A stretch of 64,000 nt of DNA, taken from NCBI GenBank assembly GCA_038373885.1, contig JAWZYV010015826.1, forward strand, positions 1 through 64,000. Direction: 5' to 3'. Numbering within the stretch: position 1 is the stretch's first letter; each line of letters begins with the position of its first letter. Positions 30,769-41,551 of the stretch are shown in pieces. The DNA is from Cheiracanthium punctorium (taxonomy: Eukaryota; Arthropoda; Arachnida; Araneae; Cheiracanthiidae). A program made the position numbers and the translations under genes. The notes beneath the pieces are model-generated. The model ran no database searches. It saw only the letters and a program-made list of their open reading frames with translations, and was not told where the DNA came from.

Positions 30769-31365
30769 CCCCGTAAATTTTGTCGCAATTATTGAAGGAC
30801 ATCTTGTATATCCGCGTGTGTATAGCAATTCCATTGCCTCACGGAGCACATTAAAGAAACTTCAACTGCAGTAATTAGACAAATACACGGGGACACGTTA
30901 TATCTCTATCAGCTACTGCTTTCGAGGTCGACCTGTGCTGGAATTTTATATCATTATGACACTACCTGTCTCAAATTATGATGCACTCGAACGATTAGAT
31001 TGCTTCCCAGCACACGCAATTGCACGTTAATTGCTGCTTCCGTTAATGAGATCGGAGAAGAACGTCTGACGGCACGTAACCAGGTAATGTCGTATATTAC
31101 CACCTGAGAGAACAGTATACCGTAGTTCAGAATTAACAGCCTGATTAGACGCGTTTGATCGCAAAAGTTAATTTTGCTTTATTAATAAAAAAAAAAGAAC
31201 GCAACACGGTATGTATTTGTAAAATAGAATTAAATCCAGTTATAATTCCTGCTGAGTTATTACTAATGAGCAAAATAATCACTTTTTGCAACATTCGAAG
31301 AAGATAATGTTAGAAGATAATACAGAATGCCCCCAAAGCAGCTGTGGTGTAGTCCTACGAAAAAA
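30769..31365. other. Nothing recognised
   Basis: No shared repeat or coding signal apart from an A run near 31190. Confidence 0.45.
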
Positions 31366-31659
31366 ATCTGGAGTGACTCCACTCGACTTTCCGAACACTT
31401 ACAATTAAGATCAATACCAGGATTTAAATAAATTTTAATTGATGAATAATGCAAACATATATACCAAATTGAAGCTCAATCGAATGCACCGTTTAAACGC
31501 TAGCTCACTTTCAAGAATTTCTCCCCATATGCCATAAAGTAAAAGAAGTTTTTGTCGTAGCCCTGTAGAAAAACTATAAGCCCTATGCAATTGATGCGAT
31601 ATACCCAATTGAATGTCCTGTTTAGGAGCTAAAGTGTTCACTCACATACACACAAACAC

Positions 31660-31692
<33 letters not shown>

Positions 31693-32154
31693 TCTGTAAA
31701 AAAACTATAAGCCCTATGCACATGAAAATCAATACAGGTCTTACGATGGTTGCTTATAACATATATACCCAATTTGAGCTCAATCGAATGTACCGTTTAT
31801 AAGCTAGCCCACTTCCAAGAATTTCCCCTCATAGGCCATTATGTAAAAGAAATCTTTGTCGTAGCCCTGTAGAAAAAATATAAGCCCTATACACACGAGA
31901 CTCAAGACCGGTCTTGCGACGGTGGTTTATAACATATATACCCAATTTGAGCTCAATTGAATGTCCCGTTTAGGAGCTAAAGTGTTCACTCCCATACACA
32001 CAAACACACACACACATACATCTCGTAAAAATAGCATAAATGAATTCAGAAGACCTCAAAGCGTGTCAATACGCCAAAATCTCGAAATACACCAAGTCGA
32101 ATTTTTTCATGATTACACTACTTTCCTTACATGTGGTACATGTTCGGAAAGTAA
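31366..32154 (+). repeat. CA-repeat family, copy 2, internally duplicated
   Basis: TCTGGAGTGACTCCACTCG start, TGTTCGGAAAGTAA end. The block AAACTATAAGCCCTATGCA to GTTTAGGAGCTAAAGTGTTC appears twice, each time followed by a CA microsatellite (31645-31692 and 32000-32020). Confidence 0.65.
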
Positions 32155-32951
32155 CACCGGTCAACACGATTTTTTTTTACACGAAAAATTTGTTTTTTTA
32201 ATGAAAGTTTGCTTTTGTAGAGATTAAAGCAATTTTTCAATTTTCTGGCAAGAGTCCCTGATTTTTATATATATATGTTTTTTTAAAATTCCACTCTAAA
32301 TTAATATAAGAAAAGTTTTTGCTGGATATAAAAGTCTTTTTTATTCAAGATTTGTGATAAACAATAACATTTAAATATAAAATAATAAGAAATTAATGTC
32401 TAAAAGTGAATATTTTTCGTATTTCTTTTATGTTCGTATGAGCAAATAATAATACAAACAAATAATAATAATACAAATAATATTACAAATAATACTACAA
32501 GCAATACTACAGAGTTACAAATAATTATACAGTTTACTTTCGGGTTAATCAAAGTGCTGCCATCTTTCATTTATGAAATAAATGAAAATATACTTATCGA
32601 AGTAAATCAGGCAAAAGCCAACTTTAAGAACTAAAAATGAAAATTTAAGTGTTTTTCAATGTCTAGAATGAGAATTCAAGCATGAGAACAGAACTCCCCC
32701 CCCCCCAAAAAAAAAAAAAATTATGTTGATCGATGTAGTAAATGGGGGAGAGCTCATTTTTTGAGGAATCTAACTTAATTTTGCAGTATGAATGTATGCA
32801 GTTAGTTAATTCTAATTACTGTTAAAAAGTAAATAAAACTAATTACTTATTTATTTTAATTACCTTTTAATTGCTTATTATTACTTTAGAGTAATTAATT
32901 AAGTTCTCATAGCAAAGCAATGTAATTTTGATTAACAATGCCTTTAAAAAA
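32155..32951. other. Nothing recognised
   Basis: Strongly AT-rich with ATA/ATT runs (AATAATACAAATAAT type near 32450-32530) and a C9A13 tract at 32697-32720. Confidence 0.5.
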
Positions 32952-33284
32952 AATCTGGAGTGACTCCACTCCACTTTCCGAACACTTGCGATTAAGATCA
33001 TTACCAAGCATTTAAATAAATTTTAATCGATGAATAATTCAAATATATATACCAAATTGAAGCTCAATCGAATGCACCGTTTAAACGCTAGCGCATTTTC
33101 CAGAATTTTCCCCCATAGGCCATAATGTAAAAGAAATTTTTGTCGTAGCCCTGTAGAAAAACTATAAGTCCTATACACACCAAAATCAATACCGGTCTTG
33201 CGACGGTGGTTTATAACATATATACCCAATTTGAGCTCAATCGAATGCCCCGTTCAGGAGCTATCGTGTTCACTCACATACACA

Positions 33285-33342
<58 letters not shown>

Positions 33343-33470
33343 TACATCTCGTAAAAATAGCATAAATGAATTCAGAAGACCTCAAAACATGTAAATACAC
33401 CGAAATCTCGAATTCGAATTTTTTCATGATTACAATACTTTCCTTACATGGTACATGTTCGGAAAGTAAA
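32952..33470 (+). repeat. CA-repeat family, copy 3
   Basis: Same start and end as the copies at 2199 and 31366, with a long uninterrupted (CA)n at 33284-33338. The reading frames here are made by the microsatellite. Confidence 0.65.
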
Positions 33471-33791
33471 AATAATTTTTTTAAATGACAACATGGCATG
33501 TGTATTCAATTTCTACGAACATGTTTACTTTATTTAGCATTTACAACGAGATTAAGTCTCTAAAATCTACTGAGGTAGTCCAAAAGGTTCCTTTCGGCTG
33601 CCTTTTTTATCGCAGAGTTACAAACTGAAATTTTAGCACTTTAAAAAGATGTTTCAGCGTCCCCCTTGAAAATAAGAAGTGGGAGTGAGGGTGGGGATCC
33701 ATCAACTCAGATAAAAAAGTAAGGGACGCCCTTCCCCAGCGTCCCTCCTCGACTACACTACTGAAACACACTGACCTAAGGGTTTCATTAT
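33471..33791. other. Nothing recognised
   Basis: No repeat or coding signal. Confidence 0.45.
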
Positions 33792-34174
33792 TTAACCCTT
33801 TAATGCTCAGTGTTCCCGCTCTGGGAACGCCGAACTCGGACGTTTTGACTGTTGCCAGCCACGATGAATAAATTTGATTTCTATAAAAATAGTTGCGGGT
33901 GACAGAGCTCCACGAGAATCCTTTCCATTGTAGCACGTCATTTCCCGTAAATAAATTGTCACGATTATTTTTAACAGCACTGACATCGGCTGAAAATGGA
34001 AGAATGCGAGAACAGCTGGATAGATTGCCCGATGCTGAAAAAAAGGTGCAGCTGGCGGTGCCCGGCACAGCCAGCTGCGTCAGAAAAGCGTAGATAAGTC
34101 GGTAGTTAAGTCGAGCGATGGCAACGGCTGCCCATTTTTCAGCATTGGGAAAGGTTTGCGCCTCAAAGGGTTAA
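33792..34174 (-). mobile_element. TTAA-1 MITE, copy 8
   Basis: Reverse orientation. Right end and unique segment intact; the palindrome is mostly deleted, leaving GCACAGCCAGCTGCGTC next to the outermost arm parts. TTAA both sides. Confidence 0.8.
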
Positions 34175-34241
34175 ACCCCTTTACAACGTCATTGAAAAGT
34201 CAGTATTTATAACTAGTTACATTGATAGTGGGCTTGTGTTC

Positions 34242-34301
34242 TATGGGCAAGTGGTACAAAATATTTTGACCACTTGCCCATAGGGAGTGGTCAAAATATT
34301 T
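34242..34301. repeat. Short compound palindrome
   Basis: TATGGGCAAGTGGT is mirrored by ACCACTTGCCCATA, and AAAATATTTTGACCACT by AGTGGTCAAAATATTT. It fills the space between TTAA-1 copies 8 and 9 and abuts the broken end of copy 9. Confidence 0.7.
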
Positions 34302-34624
34302 CTCGGCTGAAAATGGAAGAAAGCGAGAACAGCTGGATAGATTGTCCAATGCTGAAAAAAGGGCAGCCGTTGCCATCACTCGATTTAACTACCAGCAAGA
34401 TGGCGGACGATCGAAACGTTCATCGCGTGCCACAGATCTAGAGACCCTTTTTTGGTGACAGCTAGCTGTGCCGCACAGCCAGCTGTCGTCAAAAAAGGGT
34501 CTCTCAATCTGTGGCCCGCGATGAACGTTTCGATCGTCTGCTATCTTGCTGGTAGTTAAGTCGAGCGATGGCAACGGCTGCCCTTTTTTCAGCATTGGGA
34601 AAGGGTTGCGCCTCAAAGGTTTAA
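34302..34624 (-). mobile_element. TTAA-1 MITE, copy 9, right end missing
   Basis: Both palindrome arms and the left family end are present; the outer part of the unique right segment is lost at the junction with the compound palindrome. Only one TTAA (34621-34624). Confidence 0.8.
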
Positions 34625-34691
34625 TACGTGTAGCATGAAAAGCGTGGAGAAGGGAAAAAGAAAACGAAATCAGATAATGAAAATGTAGGTT

Positions 34692-34697
34692 TTTATT
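34692..34697 (-). promoter_or_regulatory. Polyadenylation signal AATAAA
   Basis: AATAAA on the minus strand about 145 bases after the stop codon of the five-exon gene, the first such hexamer downstream of it. Confidence 0.45.
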
Positions 34698-34841
34698 GAA
34701 GTAAACAGAATTCAAAGTCTGTATTTAAATTTGCATAAAATATCTTATTGTGAATTTTATGCAGAAGACTTTTTTTTTTTTTTTTTAAGTAGAGTAAAAT
34801 TTGGAGTTGTGCCAAATATTCTTTGTGTCATGTTGATTCCT

Positions 34842-34897
34842 TTAAAACAGACCAAACAGTTCTACAAAGTACTTCATGCTGCGAATGACATCCAAAT
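34842..34897 (-). CDS. Exon 5 (terminal) of the five-exon gene
   Basis: Acceptor CATTCTCTTTTCAG; phase 1 entry; 18 codons then TAA. Reads LDVIRSMKYFVELFGLF after the split codon. Confidence 0.65.
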
Positions 34898-37800
34898 CTG
34901 AAAAGAGAATGAAAACATTGAATTATGTAACGAACCACAAATAATAAGTCAGTAATAAGCTGCACTAATCGTGTGTGATGTGATCGATGCAGAGAGTTGC
35001 CAGTACTGACTCTCTGTAACTTCGATAAACCAGCCTCCTATAAGTTACAGACCCAAATGTGCGTACAGGAACACTGGAATCATCAAAATAACATTCCACG
35101 GGAAAAGTTAACCCTTTGAGGCGCAACCCTTTCTCAATGCTGAAAAAAGGACAGCCGTTGCCATCGCTCGACTTAACTACCAGCAAGACAGCAGACGATC
35201 GAAACGTTCTTCGAAACAGCTGGCTGTGCCGCACAGCCAGCTGTCGTCAAAAAAGGGTCTCTCGATCTGTGGCACGCGATGCACGTTTCGATCGTCCGCC
35301 ATCTTGCTGGTAGTTAAGTCGAGCGATGGCAACGGCTGCCCTTTCTTCAGCATTGGGCAATCTATCCAGCAGTTCTCTCATTCTTCCATTTTTCAGCAGA
35401 TGTCAGTGCTGTTAAAAATAATAGTGACCATTTTTTGACGGGAAAGGACTTGCTAAAACGTAAAGGATTCTTAGAGCTACGTCATCCGCAACTATTTTTA
35501 TAGAAATCCAATCTATTCTTCGTGACTGGCAACAGTCAAAACGTCAGAGTTTGGTGTTCCCAGAGCGGGAACACTGCGCGTTAAAGGGTTAACCCTTTGA
35601 GAGAGGAACGTATACTAGTGTAAGCGCGTAAGAGGACAGAGAACGGTGGAACTTATCGGATCAAAGTGGGAAGTGAGAGCAAAATGAAAGCATCACTGTA
35701 ACATCGGAATGTTCGTACTTACAATTTGAAAGTTCCTTCTTTATGCCGAATATTTTTTCCGTGGCGATATGGGCATACCGTGCGAATTCATTAATTGCAT
35801 CTAAGTGTTCGTCGTCCAGCCCATAGTTTTCATAATAGATGTCATTTTCTGAAAACAACAATTCACGGAGTTTAACGCCTGGCCTTAAAGTCTTTTTCCA
35901 GTTTTTTCGTTACTGATTTCTATAGGTCACGGAAGCATTCAAACAAGGCGTCCAATATTTCATTGGAGACGACTTGGATTTTTCCTTTAGAGCACATTCT
36001 ATTTCCTCCAGGCAAGAAAAGGCATTTTCAACGTACCTAGAAATAGAAACGTGAAAGATCCATTATGCCGATTCTAAGATACGGAATCGATTCAAAATCA
36101 CTTAACCCTTTGAGACGACACCCTTTCCCAATGCTGAAAAAAGGGCAGCCGTTGCCATCGCTCGACTTAACTACCAGCAAGATGGCGGACGATCGGCTGA
36201 CTGTTGCCAGTCGCGAAGAACAGATTTGATTTCTATAAAAATAGTTGCGGGTGACATAGCTCTACGAGAATCCTTTACTTTTCAGCACGTCATTTTCCTT
36301 AAAAAAAAATGGTCACGATTCTTTTTAACAGCACTGACATCTGCTGTAAAATGGAAGAATGCGACAACAGCGAAACGTTCATCGCGTGACACAGATCTAC
36401 AGACCCTTTTTTGACGACAGCTGGTTGACTTAACTACCAGCAAGATGACAGACGATCGAAACGTTCATCGCGTGCCACAGATCTAGAGACCCTTTTTCGA
36501 CGACAGCTGGCTAGAGCCGCGCACAGCCAGCTGTCGTCAAAAAAGGGTCTCTAGATCTGTGGCACGCGATGAACGTTTCGATCGTCCGCCATCTTGCTGG
36601 TCGTTAAGTCGAGCGATGGCAACGGCTGCCCTTTTTTCAGCATTGGGCAATCTATCCAGCTCTTCTCGTATTCTTCCATTTTTCAGCCGATGTCAGTGCT
36701 GTTAAAAATAACCGCGACCATTTTTTTTTTACGGGAGGTGACGTGCTAAAAAGTAAAGCATTCTCGTGGAGCTATGTCACCCGCAACTATATTTACAGAA
36801 ATCCAATCTATTCTTCGTGACTGGCAACAGTCCAAACGCCAGAGTTTGGTGTTGCCAGAGCGGGAACACTGCGCGTTAAAGGGTTAAGTATGAATTGTAT
36901 TCGAAGAGAATAGGGATATTTAAGTCCGTTTTCACCCCCCACTTATCAACGTTGCTAAAACGCAGCGGGTTTCTCTGCGGGTTCCCCTGTGTTGGTTCTT
37001 GTTTACCAGCTCGCGTTCCTGAATATTCGGCCGGGGGAGACATCGAGCGCATGCGCCGTGCAGCAGCTAGAGCATTGTCACAGTCGTGGCCAGAAGCCAA
37101 GATGGGTACAGAAGGAAAAAAATCTCTGCATGTGACGGGCCAAAATATTACAGGTCAGAGAGTAACTAAGTAATATCATTTCATTCGCTTTAGTCGTAAT
37201 TATGGGATACGCGAACGAATATTCACTCATATTGAAATAATTTTTGCAAAATCTCAAAATCAAATCAACATTTTTGAAAAATTGGAAGCCTAGAATTTAA
37301 GTTGAGTGACAGCCTATCATGTCATCCAATTTCGTTTCATTCCCTGCAGTCTTTATTTCGTGATGCTGGAACAAAAATTTCAGCATTTTAAAGTGATTCT
37401 CACAAAATCTCAAAATGCAATCAAAATATTTTTAAAATTCTCTCTCAACGCCTATAAATTAAGATTAGCAAATACCTATCCTATCACCAAATTTCGTATG
37501 AGTCGTTATTACGCGATGCTTGAAGAAATATAACAGCATTTTGAGAGAATTTTCACAAAATCTCGAAATCTAATAAAAATTTTTGAAAAATTCGACACCT
37601 GTACTTTATGTTGAGCAACTACCTATTATGAGACCAAATTTCATATCATTCGCTTTAGTCGTTATTACGTAATGCGCGAACAAAAATTCACTCAGTTTGA
37701 AACGATTTTCGCAAAATCCTAAAATCTGATCGATTTTTTTTTCTCTAGATGCTTATAGTTTAAGGTGAGTGACCACCTATCATTTTCCAAAATACCATTT

Positions 37801-39544
37801 TTTCACCTTTGCAGTTATAGTATGATGTGCGAACACAAATTTACGCAGTTTGGAACGATTTTCGCAAAATCTGAAAATCTAATCAAGATTTTTTAAAAGT
37901 ACGCTGCCTATTGTTTAAGTTGAGTGACCACCAATCATGATACCAAATTTCATTTCAATCGCTTCAGTTGTTTTTACGTGAACACAATTTTACGCAGTTT
38001 GAAACGATTTTCGCAAAATCTGAAAATCTAATCAAGATTTTTTAAAAATCCGACGCCTATGTTTTAAGTTGAGTGACCACCTATCATGACACCCAATTTC
38101 ATATCATTCGCTTCAGTCGTTTTTACGTGATGCTTAAACAAACAAACAAAATAAAAGCGTCACGGACAGAATGACAAAAATTTTTTTGAGGGTCGTACCG
38201 GATTCTCAGGTGCTTGAAACGGATAGAAATCGCAAAATTTTTGAATTCCAAGAAATGTAAAGTCTAATTTTATTTGTTTAGATTTAGTTGTGTGTTTTTT
38301 TGCAAAATGGTGAATATTGTTTTAGCGGCTTAATCTGTTAGAAGAGGATAGGTAGGTCACTAATCGGATATGTCCCTTGCGGGCTGAGTCTAGTCACGTG
38401 TAGTTGTGCTCGAAGATGAACGATTATAAATTTGCTTATACTCACAAATTGATGACTTCTATCTCTTCCACGAACTTTTCCATTTTTTCATCTTTTTCTT
38501 CGAACTCAATACAGCCACAGCAACTAGATGAAAAGAAAGAGAACAATGAACATCCTTAAGGCATTGCGAAATTGCAATTTTTTTTTTTTTAAAAAGTTTC
38601 ATTATTACTTTACAGCACATATGGTGGACTCCTGGCCCACGGGCCTGATGTGGTCTGCAATTGCTTTTGGTCCGGTCAGCGGAACATTTTAACTTCCTTT
38701 ATAGAACGCATGTAAACCTTTCAGAATCCCATACAAATCCCATTTATACTTCCCGCGATTTCGCTAATAACCTAAAATTTGGCCCCCAACTTCCCAAAGG
38801 TTGACCATACCTGTTTTACAGTGTGCCCAATAAACTCAAAACTTTATGTCGATTTTACAGAGGTTTTAAAATAATCCCCTTGCCCCCCCCGTACAAAATT
38901 CTCATTGGCCCTAAAGTTCTTTCAATTAATTCGTTTTAGAGATGGAAAAATTGCATGCAGGAGCAAATGTGCTTATGGAGGAGCTCCGGCAACGGCAAAA
39001 TATATATGCGATAGGCTCCTAGATCGAATTTAACCCTTTAACGCGCAGTGTTCCCGCTCTGGGAACACCGAACTCTGACGTTTTGACTGTTGCCAGTCGC
39101 GAAGAATAGATTTGATTTCTATAAAAATAGTTGCGGGTGACATAGCTCCGCGATAATCGTTTACTTTTTAGCACATCATTTCCCGTAAAAAAATTGTCAC
39201 GATTATTTTTAACAGCACTGACATCTGCTGAAAAATGAAAGAATGCGAGAACAGCTGGATAGATTGCCCAATGCTGAAAAAAGGGCAGCCGTTGCCATCG
39301 CTCGACTTAACTACCAGCCAACTGTCGTCAAAATGGTCTCTAGATCTGTGGCGCGCGATGAAAGTTTCGATCGTCCGCCATCTCGCTGGTCGTTAAGTCG
39401 AGCGATGGCAACGTATGCCCTTTTTTCAGCATTGGGAAAGGGTTGCGCCTGAAAGGGTTAATACTGTGAATAAAATAGAAGCAAGTACCTGAGACACCTT
39501 TTAATCCACTTTTCAGTTGCGAGAAATAATTTAAAACAATTCAT
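34842..39544 (-). CDS. Five-exon host gene, about 140-residue protein of unknown function
   Basis: Exons in transcript order: 39544-39489, 38523-38446, 36036-35931, 35848-35723, 34897-34842. Splice phases agree at every junction (2, 2, 1, 1) and the last exon ends in TAA. The predicted protein starts MNCFKLFLATEKWIKR, has a cysteine cluster SCCGC near residues 19-23, then acidic helical segments (DEKMEKFVEEIEV, FSCLEEIECALKEK), a region with DIYYENYGLDDEHLDAINEF, and ends SMKYFVELFGLF. No signal peptide, membrane segment or known domain is evident; the Cys cluster near the N-terminus could be acylated, which is a guess. Exon 3 is one base short: an AAAAA run near 35970 must read as six A to keep the frame, so the locus is either mutated, or the assembly has a homopolymer error. 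Three introns carry TTAA-1 copies. It matches no family I know. Confidence 0.65.
35108..35592 (+). mobile_element. TTAA-1 MITE, copy 10 (in intron 4)
   Basis: TTAA both sides, antisense to the gene. The left arm lacks the part next to the loop (jumps from AAACGTTCTTCG to AAACAGCTGGC), so the hairpin is asymmetric. Directly after its right TTAA comes CCCTTTGAGAGAGG, which could be the stub of another copy. Confidence 0.85.
35723..35848 (-). CDS. Exon 4 of the five-exon gene
   Basis: Acceptor GAATTGTTGTTTTCAG and strong donor GTAAGTACG. 126 bp, phase 1 in and out, fully open: NDIYYENYGLDDEHLDAINE, then a helical stretch ending KELSN. Confidence 0.7.
35931..36036 (-). CDS. Exon 3 of the five-exon gene, with a one-base frame break
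   Basis: Acceptor CGTTTCTATTTCTAG; donor GTGACC is weak. 106 bp. The first part reads YVENAFSCLEEIECALKEK in the frame demanded by exon 2; the last part reads VVSNEILDALFECF in the frame demanded by exon 4. The two join if the AAAAA run holds one more A. Intron 3 is only 82 bp. Confidence 0.55.
36102..36887 (+). mobile_element. TTAA-1 MITE, copy 11, rearranged, 786 bp (in intron 2)
   Basis: Begins as a normal left end and arm (36102-36194), switches to an inverted piece of the unique right segment (GACTGTTGCCAGTCGCGAAG to ATGGAAGAATGCG), then resumes a full palindrome and right end. It looks like two copies recombined. Outer TTAAs at 36102 and 36884. Confidence 0.8.
36888..37149. other. GC-richer patch inside intron 2
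   Basis: About 150 bases (36950-37110) are clearly less AT-rich than the surroundings. GAGCGCATGCGCCGTG near 37047 contains a CGCATGCGC palindrome like the NRF1 binding site. It might be a relic of a promoter or of a repeat; no frame is convincing. Confidence 0.35.
37150..38185 (+). repeat. Tandem array of about 160-bp units, array 2 (in intron 2)
   Basis: Starts AGAGTAACTAAGTAATATC and ends AAAAGCGTCACGGACAGAAT; six to seven units. The second unit in both arrays carries the same variant (GATTAGCAA...CCTATCCTATCACC), so the array was copied as a block. Confidence 0.75.
38446..38523 (-). CDS. Exon 2 of the five-exon gene
   Basis: Acceptor CTTTCTTTTCATCTAG and donor GTGAGTATA are both strong. 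78 bp, phase 2 in and out, open: CCGCIEFEEKDEKMEKFVEE then IEVIN. Confidence 0.7.
39030..39461 (-). mobile_element. TTAA-1 MITE, copy 12 (in intron 1)
   Basis: TTAA both sides; same direction as the gene. The centre is shortened (CTACCAGCCAACTGTCGTC). Confidence 0.85.
39489..39544 (-). CDS. Exon 1 of the five-exon gene (start uncertain)
   Basis: ATG at 39544-39542 opens a frame that leaves by donor CTCAG|GTACTTGC in phase 2, as exon 2 requires. The frame is also open for about a dozen codons upstream of the ATG, so an earlier exon cannot be excluded. Confidence 0.5.
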
Positions 39545-40836
39545 TTTGAATCGGTGGAGACAATATACTTTGAGAAACCGGCAAAATATTCAATTTATTT
39601 CAAAGGATAAAAACAGGAAGGTTAAGATGCAGCTATTACTTTTTCAGAGAACTTAAGAAAGATTGTTGAAAAATGACAATTGGGATTACCTTTATATCAT
39701 GCAATAACTGAATCAACAATGAATTGAGAATGTATTTTCTTGATGACTGTATTATTGTTAATTTCGACTTATCATTGTTGTCTGTCCAACACAGTGTAGC
39801 TGTTTAGAATCCGCCTCACCCAAGATGGCTGAACTATTTATGTAGGAATAAAGCAGCCGATATAATGCTGTAAGAGGGTTTGAAACAGACATAGAATCGA
39901 ATTTTTGATTAAATCGTGTGTTCATATATCGCCATCATGATAACCTGATATTTCTGCTTGGCTAGATTTCTGAGACATGCTAAAATTCGGTTTTTCGGCC
40001 ATTTTAAACACACAAAGCGCTAATTATACGATATGACGCTATAAATGCATGCCAATATTTCAATTTAAAAATCTGCATGCATTTTTCTAAATTCATGGTG
40101 TTCCAATTCGCCGTACATGTACATGCGTATAAAAAGATACGCGAAGCACGTTTCAAAGGAAAATTAAACATTCCTGGAAGACAAGACAAAAAAAATGTAT
40201 GCCGCCTTAAAAAAAAAATAAATAAGAAAGAAAATGAGGTACAAGGTGTCATTATTTATATTGAAAAACATATAATTTTTTACATGCAGCCTTGCTTCTT
40301 TTCGTTATTTTCCAGTAACCTCAAAGATAATAAAACATTCTTTAGAACATGAAAGCTTTTGAAGTACTTGTTAGAAATCTTTGTATACATGTCTAAAAGG
40401 AATGCCTAAAATAATGCCTAATAATGTCTGAAACGGAACCTAGCAAAAAATTGGCGTTTCTTTTTTATTTTTTCTTTTTCTAATGAGAGACTGACTTAGC
40501 TTTATGAAAAATGTTTCTTAAAATTCTTCACTTTACACTCGTGGAAGTTCAAAGGAAAGGATATTTTCTTGCACTTCGAAGGGCTTTAGTCTAGTACTTT
40601 TTGAGAGGTGTAGTAAAAAGAGAACCAGACATAAAATGTCAGATATTGAGGTAGTATGTCTCCTTGTTTTGAAGCAGACACTAAATAAAGTTTAAAAAAA
40701 ATAAATCTTTCTTCTAAAAATCCGCAGCTTTTAACCATTTCATGAACACAGTCACGTTATTCTTCAGACTAATTACTCAATCCTGTTCACTTTAAGAGTG
40801 ATTTTATTATCGTATACTGTGAATTTCTCTTACTGT
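39545..40836. other. Upstream of the five-exon gene; nothing recognised
   Basis: AT-rich; no TATA box or initiator could be named with confidence. Frames at 40004-40252 and 40077-40352 overlap on opposite strands and look accidental. Confidence 0.4.
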
Positions 40837-41391
40837 TTAAACCTTTGAGGCGCAACCCTTACCCAATGCTGAAAAAAGGGCAGCCGTTGCCATCGCTCGA
40901 CTTAACTACCACCAAGATGGCGGACGATCGAAACGTTCATCGCGTGCCACAGATCTAGAGACCCTTTTTTTGAAGACAGCTGGCTGTACCCGCGCACAGC
41001 CAGCTGCGTCAAAAAAGGGGTCTCTAGATCTGTGGCACGCCATGAACGTTTCGATCGTCCGCCATCTTGGTGGTAGTTAAGTCGAGCGATGGCAACGGCT
41101 GCCCTTTTTTCAGCGTTGGGCAATCTATCCAGCTGTTCTCGCATTCTTCCATTTTTCAGCAGATGTCAGTGCTGTTAAAAAGAATCGTGACCATTTTTTT
41201 TACGGGAAATGACGTGCTAAAAAGTAAAGGACTATTGGAGGGAAAAAGTAAAGGACTAAAAAGTAAAGGAACTGGAGCTATATCACCCACAATTATTTTT
41301 ATAGAAATCCAATCTATTCTTCGTGACTGGCAACAGTCAAAACGTCAGAGTGGTGTTCCCACAGCGGGAACACTGCGCGTTAAAGGATGAA
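40837..41391 (+). mobile_element. TTAA-1 MITE, copy 13, longest (555 bp)
   Basis: Both arms complete. A short AAAGTAAAGGA motif is triplicated at 41221-41272, which explains the length. The right TTAA has become TGAA. Confidence 0.85.
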
Positions 41392-41551
41392 CAGATCCCC
41401 CTCCTTGGCCATATACTTCCTACATCTCCAGTGATCCTGCCACAGATCACTGGCAGGATCACCGGAGTACCAATCAGTACCAAACAGTAAAATAGCCCCG
41501 AGATTATAAAATATGTTCTAGTAAAGGGTAGTTGCGTGTTCTAATCTTGTA

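Noticed and set aside
33206..33499. Frames with long TH or CV dipeptide runs
   Set aside because: Direct translation of the (CA)n microsatellite on each strand.
39243..39452. A recurring frame MREQLDRLPNAEKRAAVAIA seen at many places on both strands (for example 40902-41144, 45482-45691, 49305-49517)
   Set aside because: It is the same stretch of the TTAA-1 arm read in one frame; it runs through the palindrome, differs in its end in every copy, and has no start or stop logic. It is not a conserved small protein.
40004..40352. Opposed frames of 82 and 91 codons upstream of the five-exon gene
   Set aside because: They overlap on opposite strands in lysine- and phenylalanine-rich AT-biased sequence; expected by chance.
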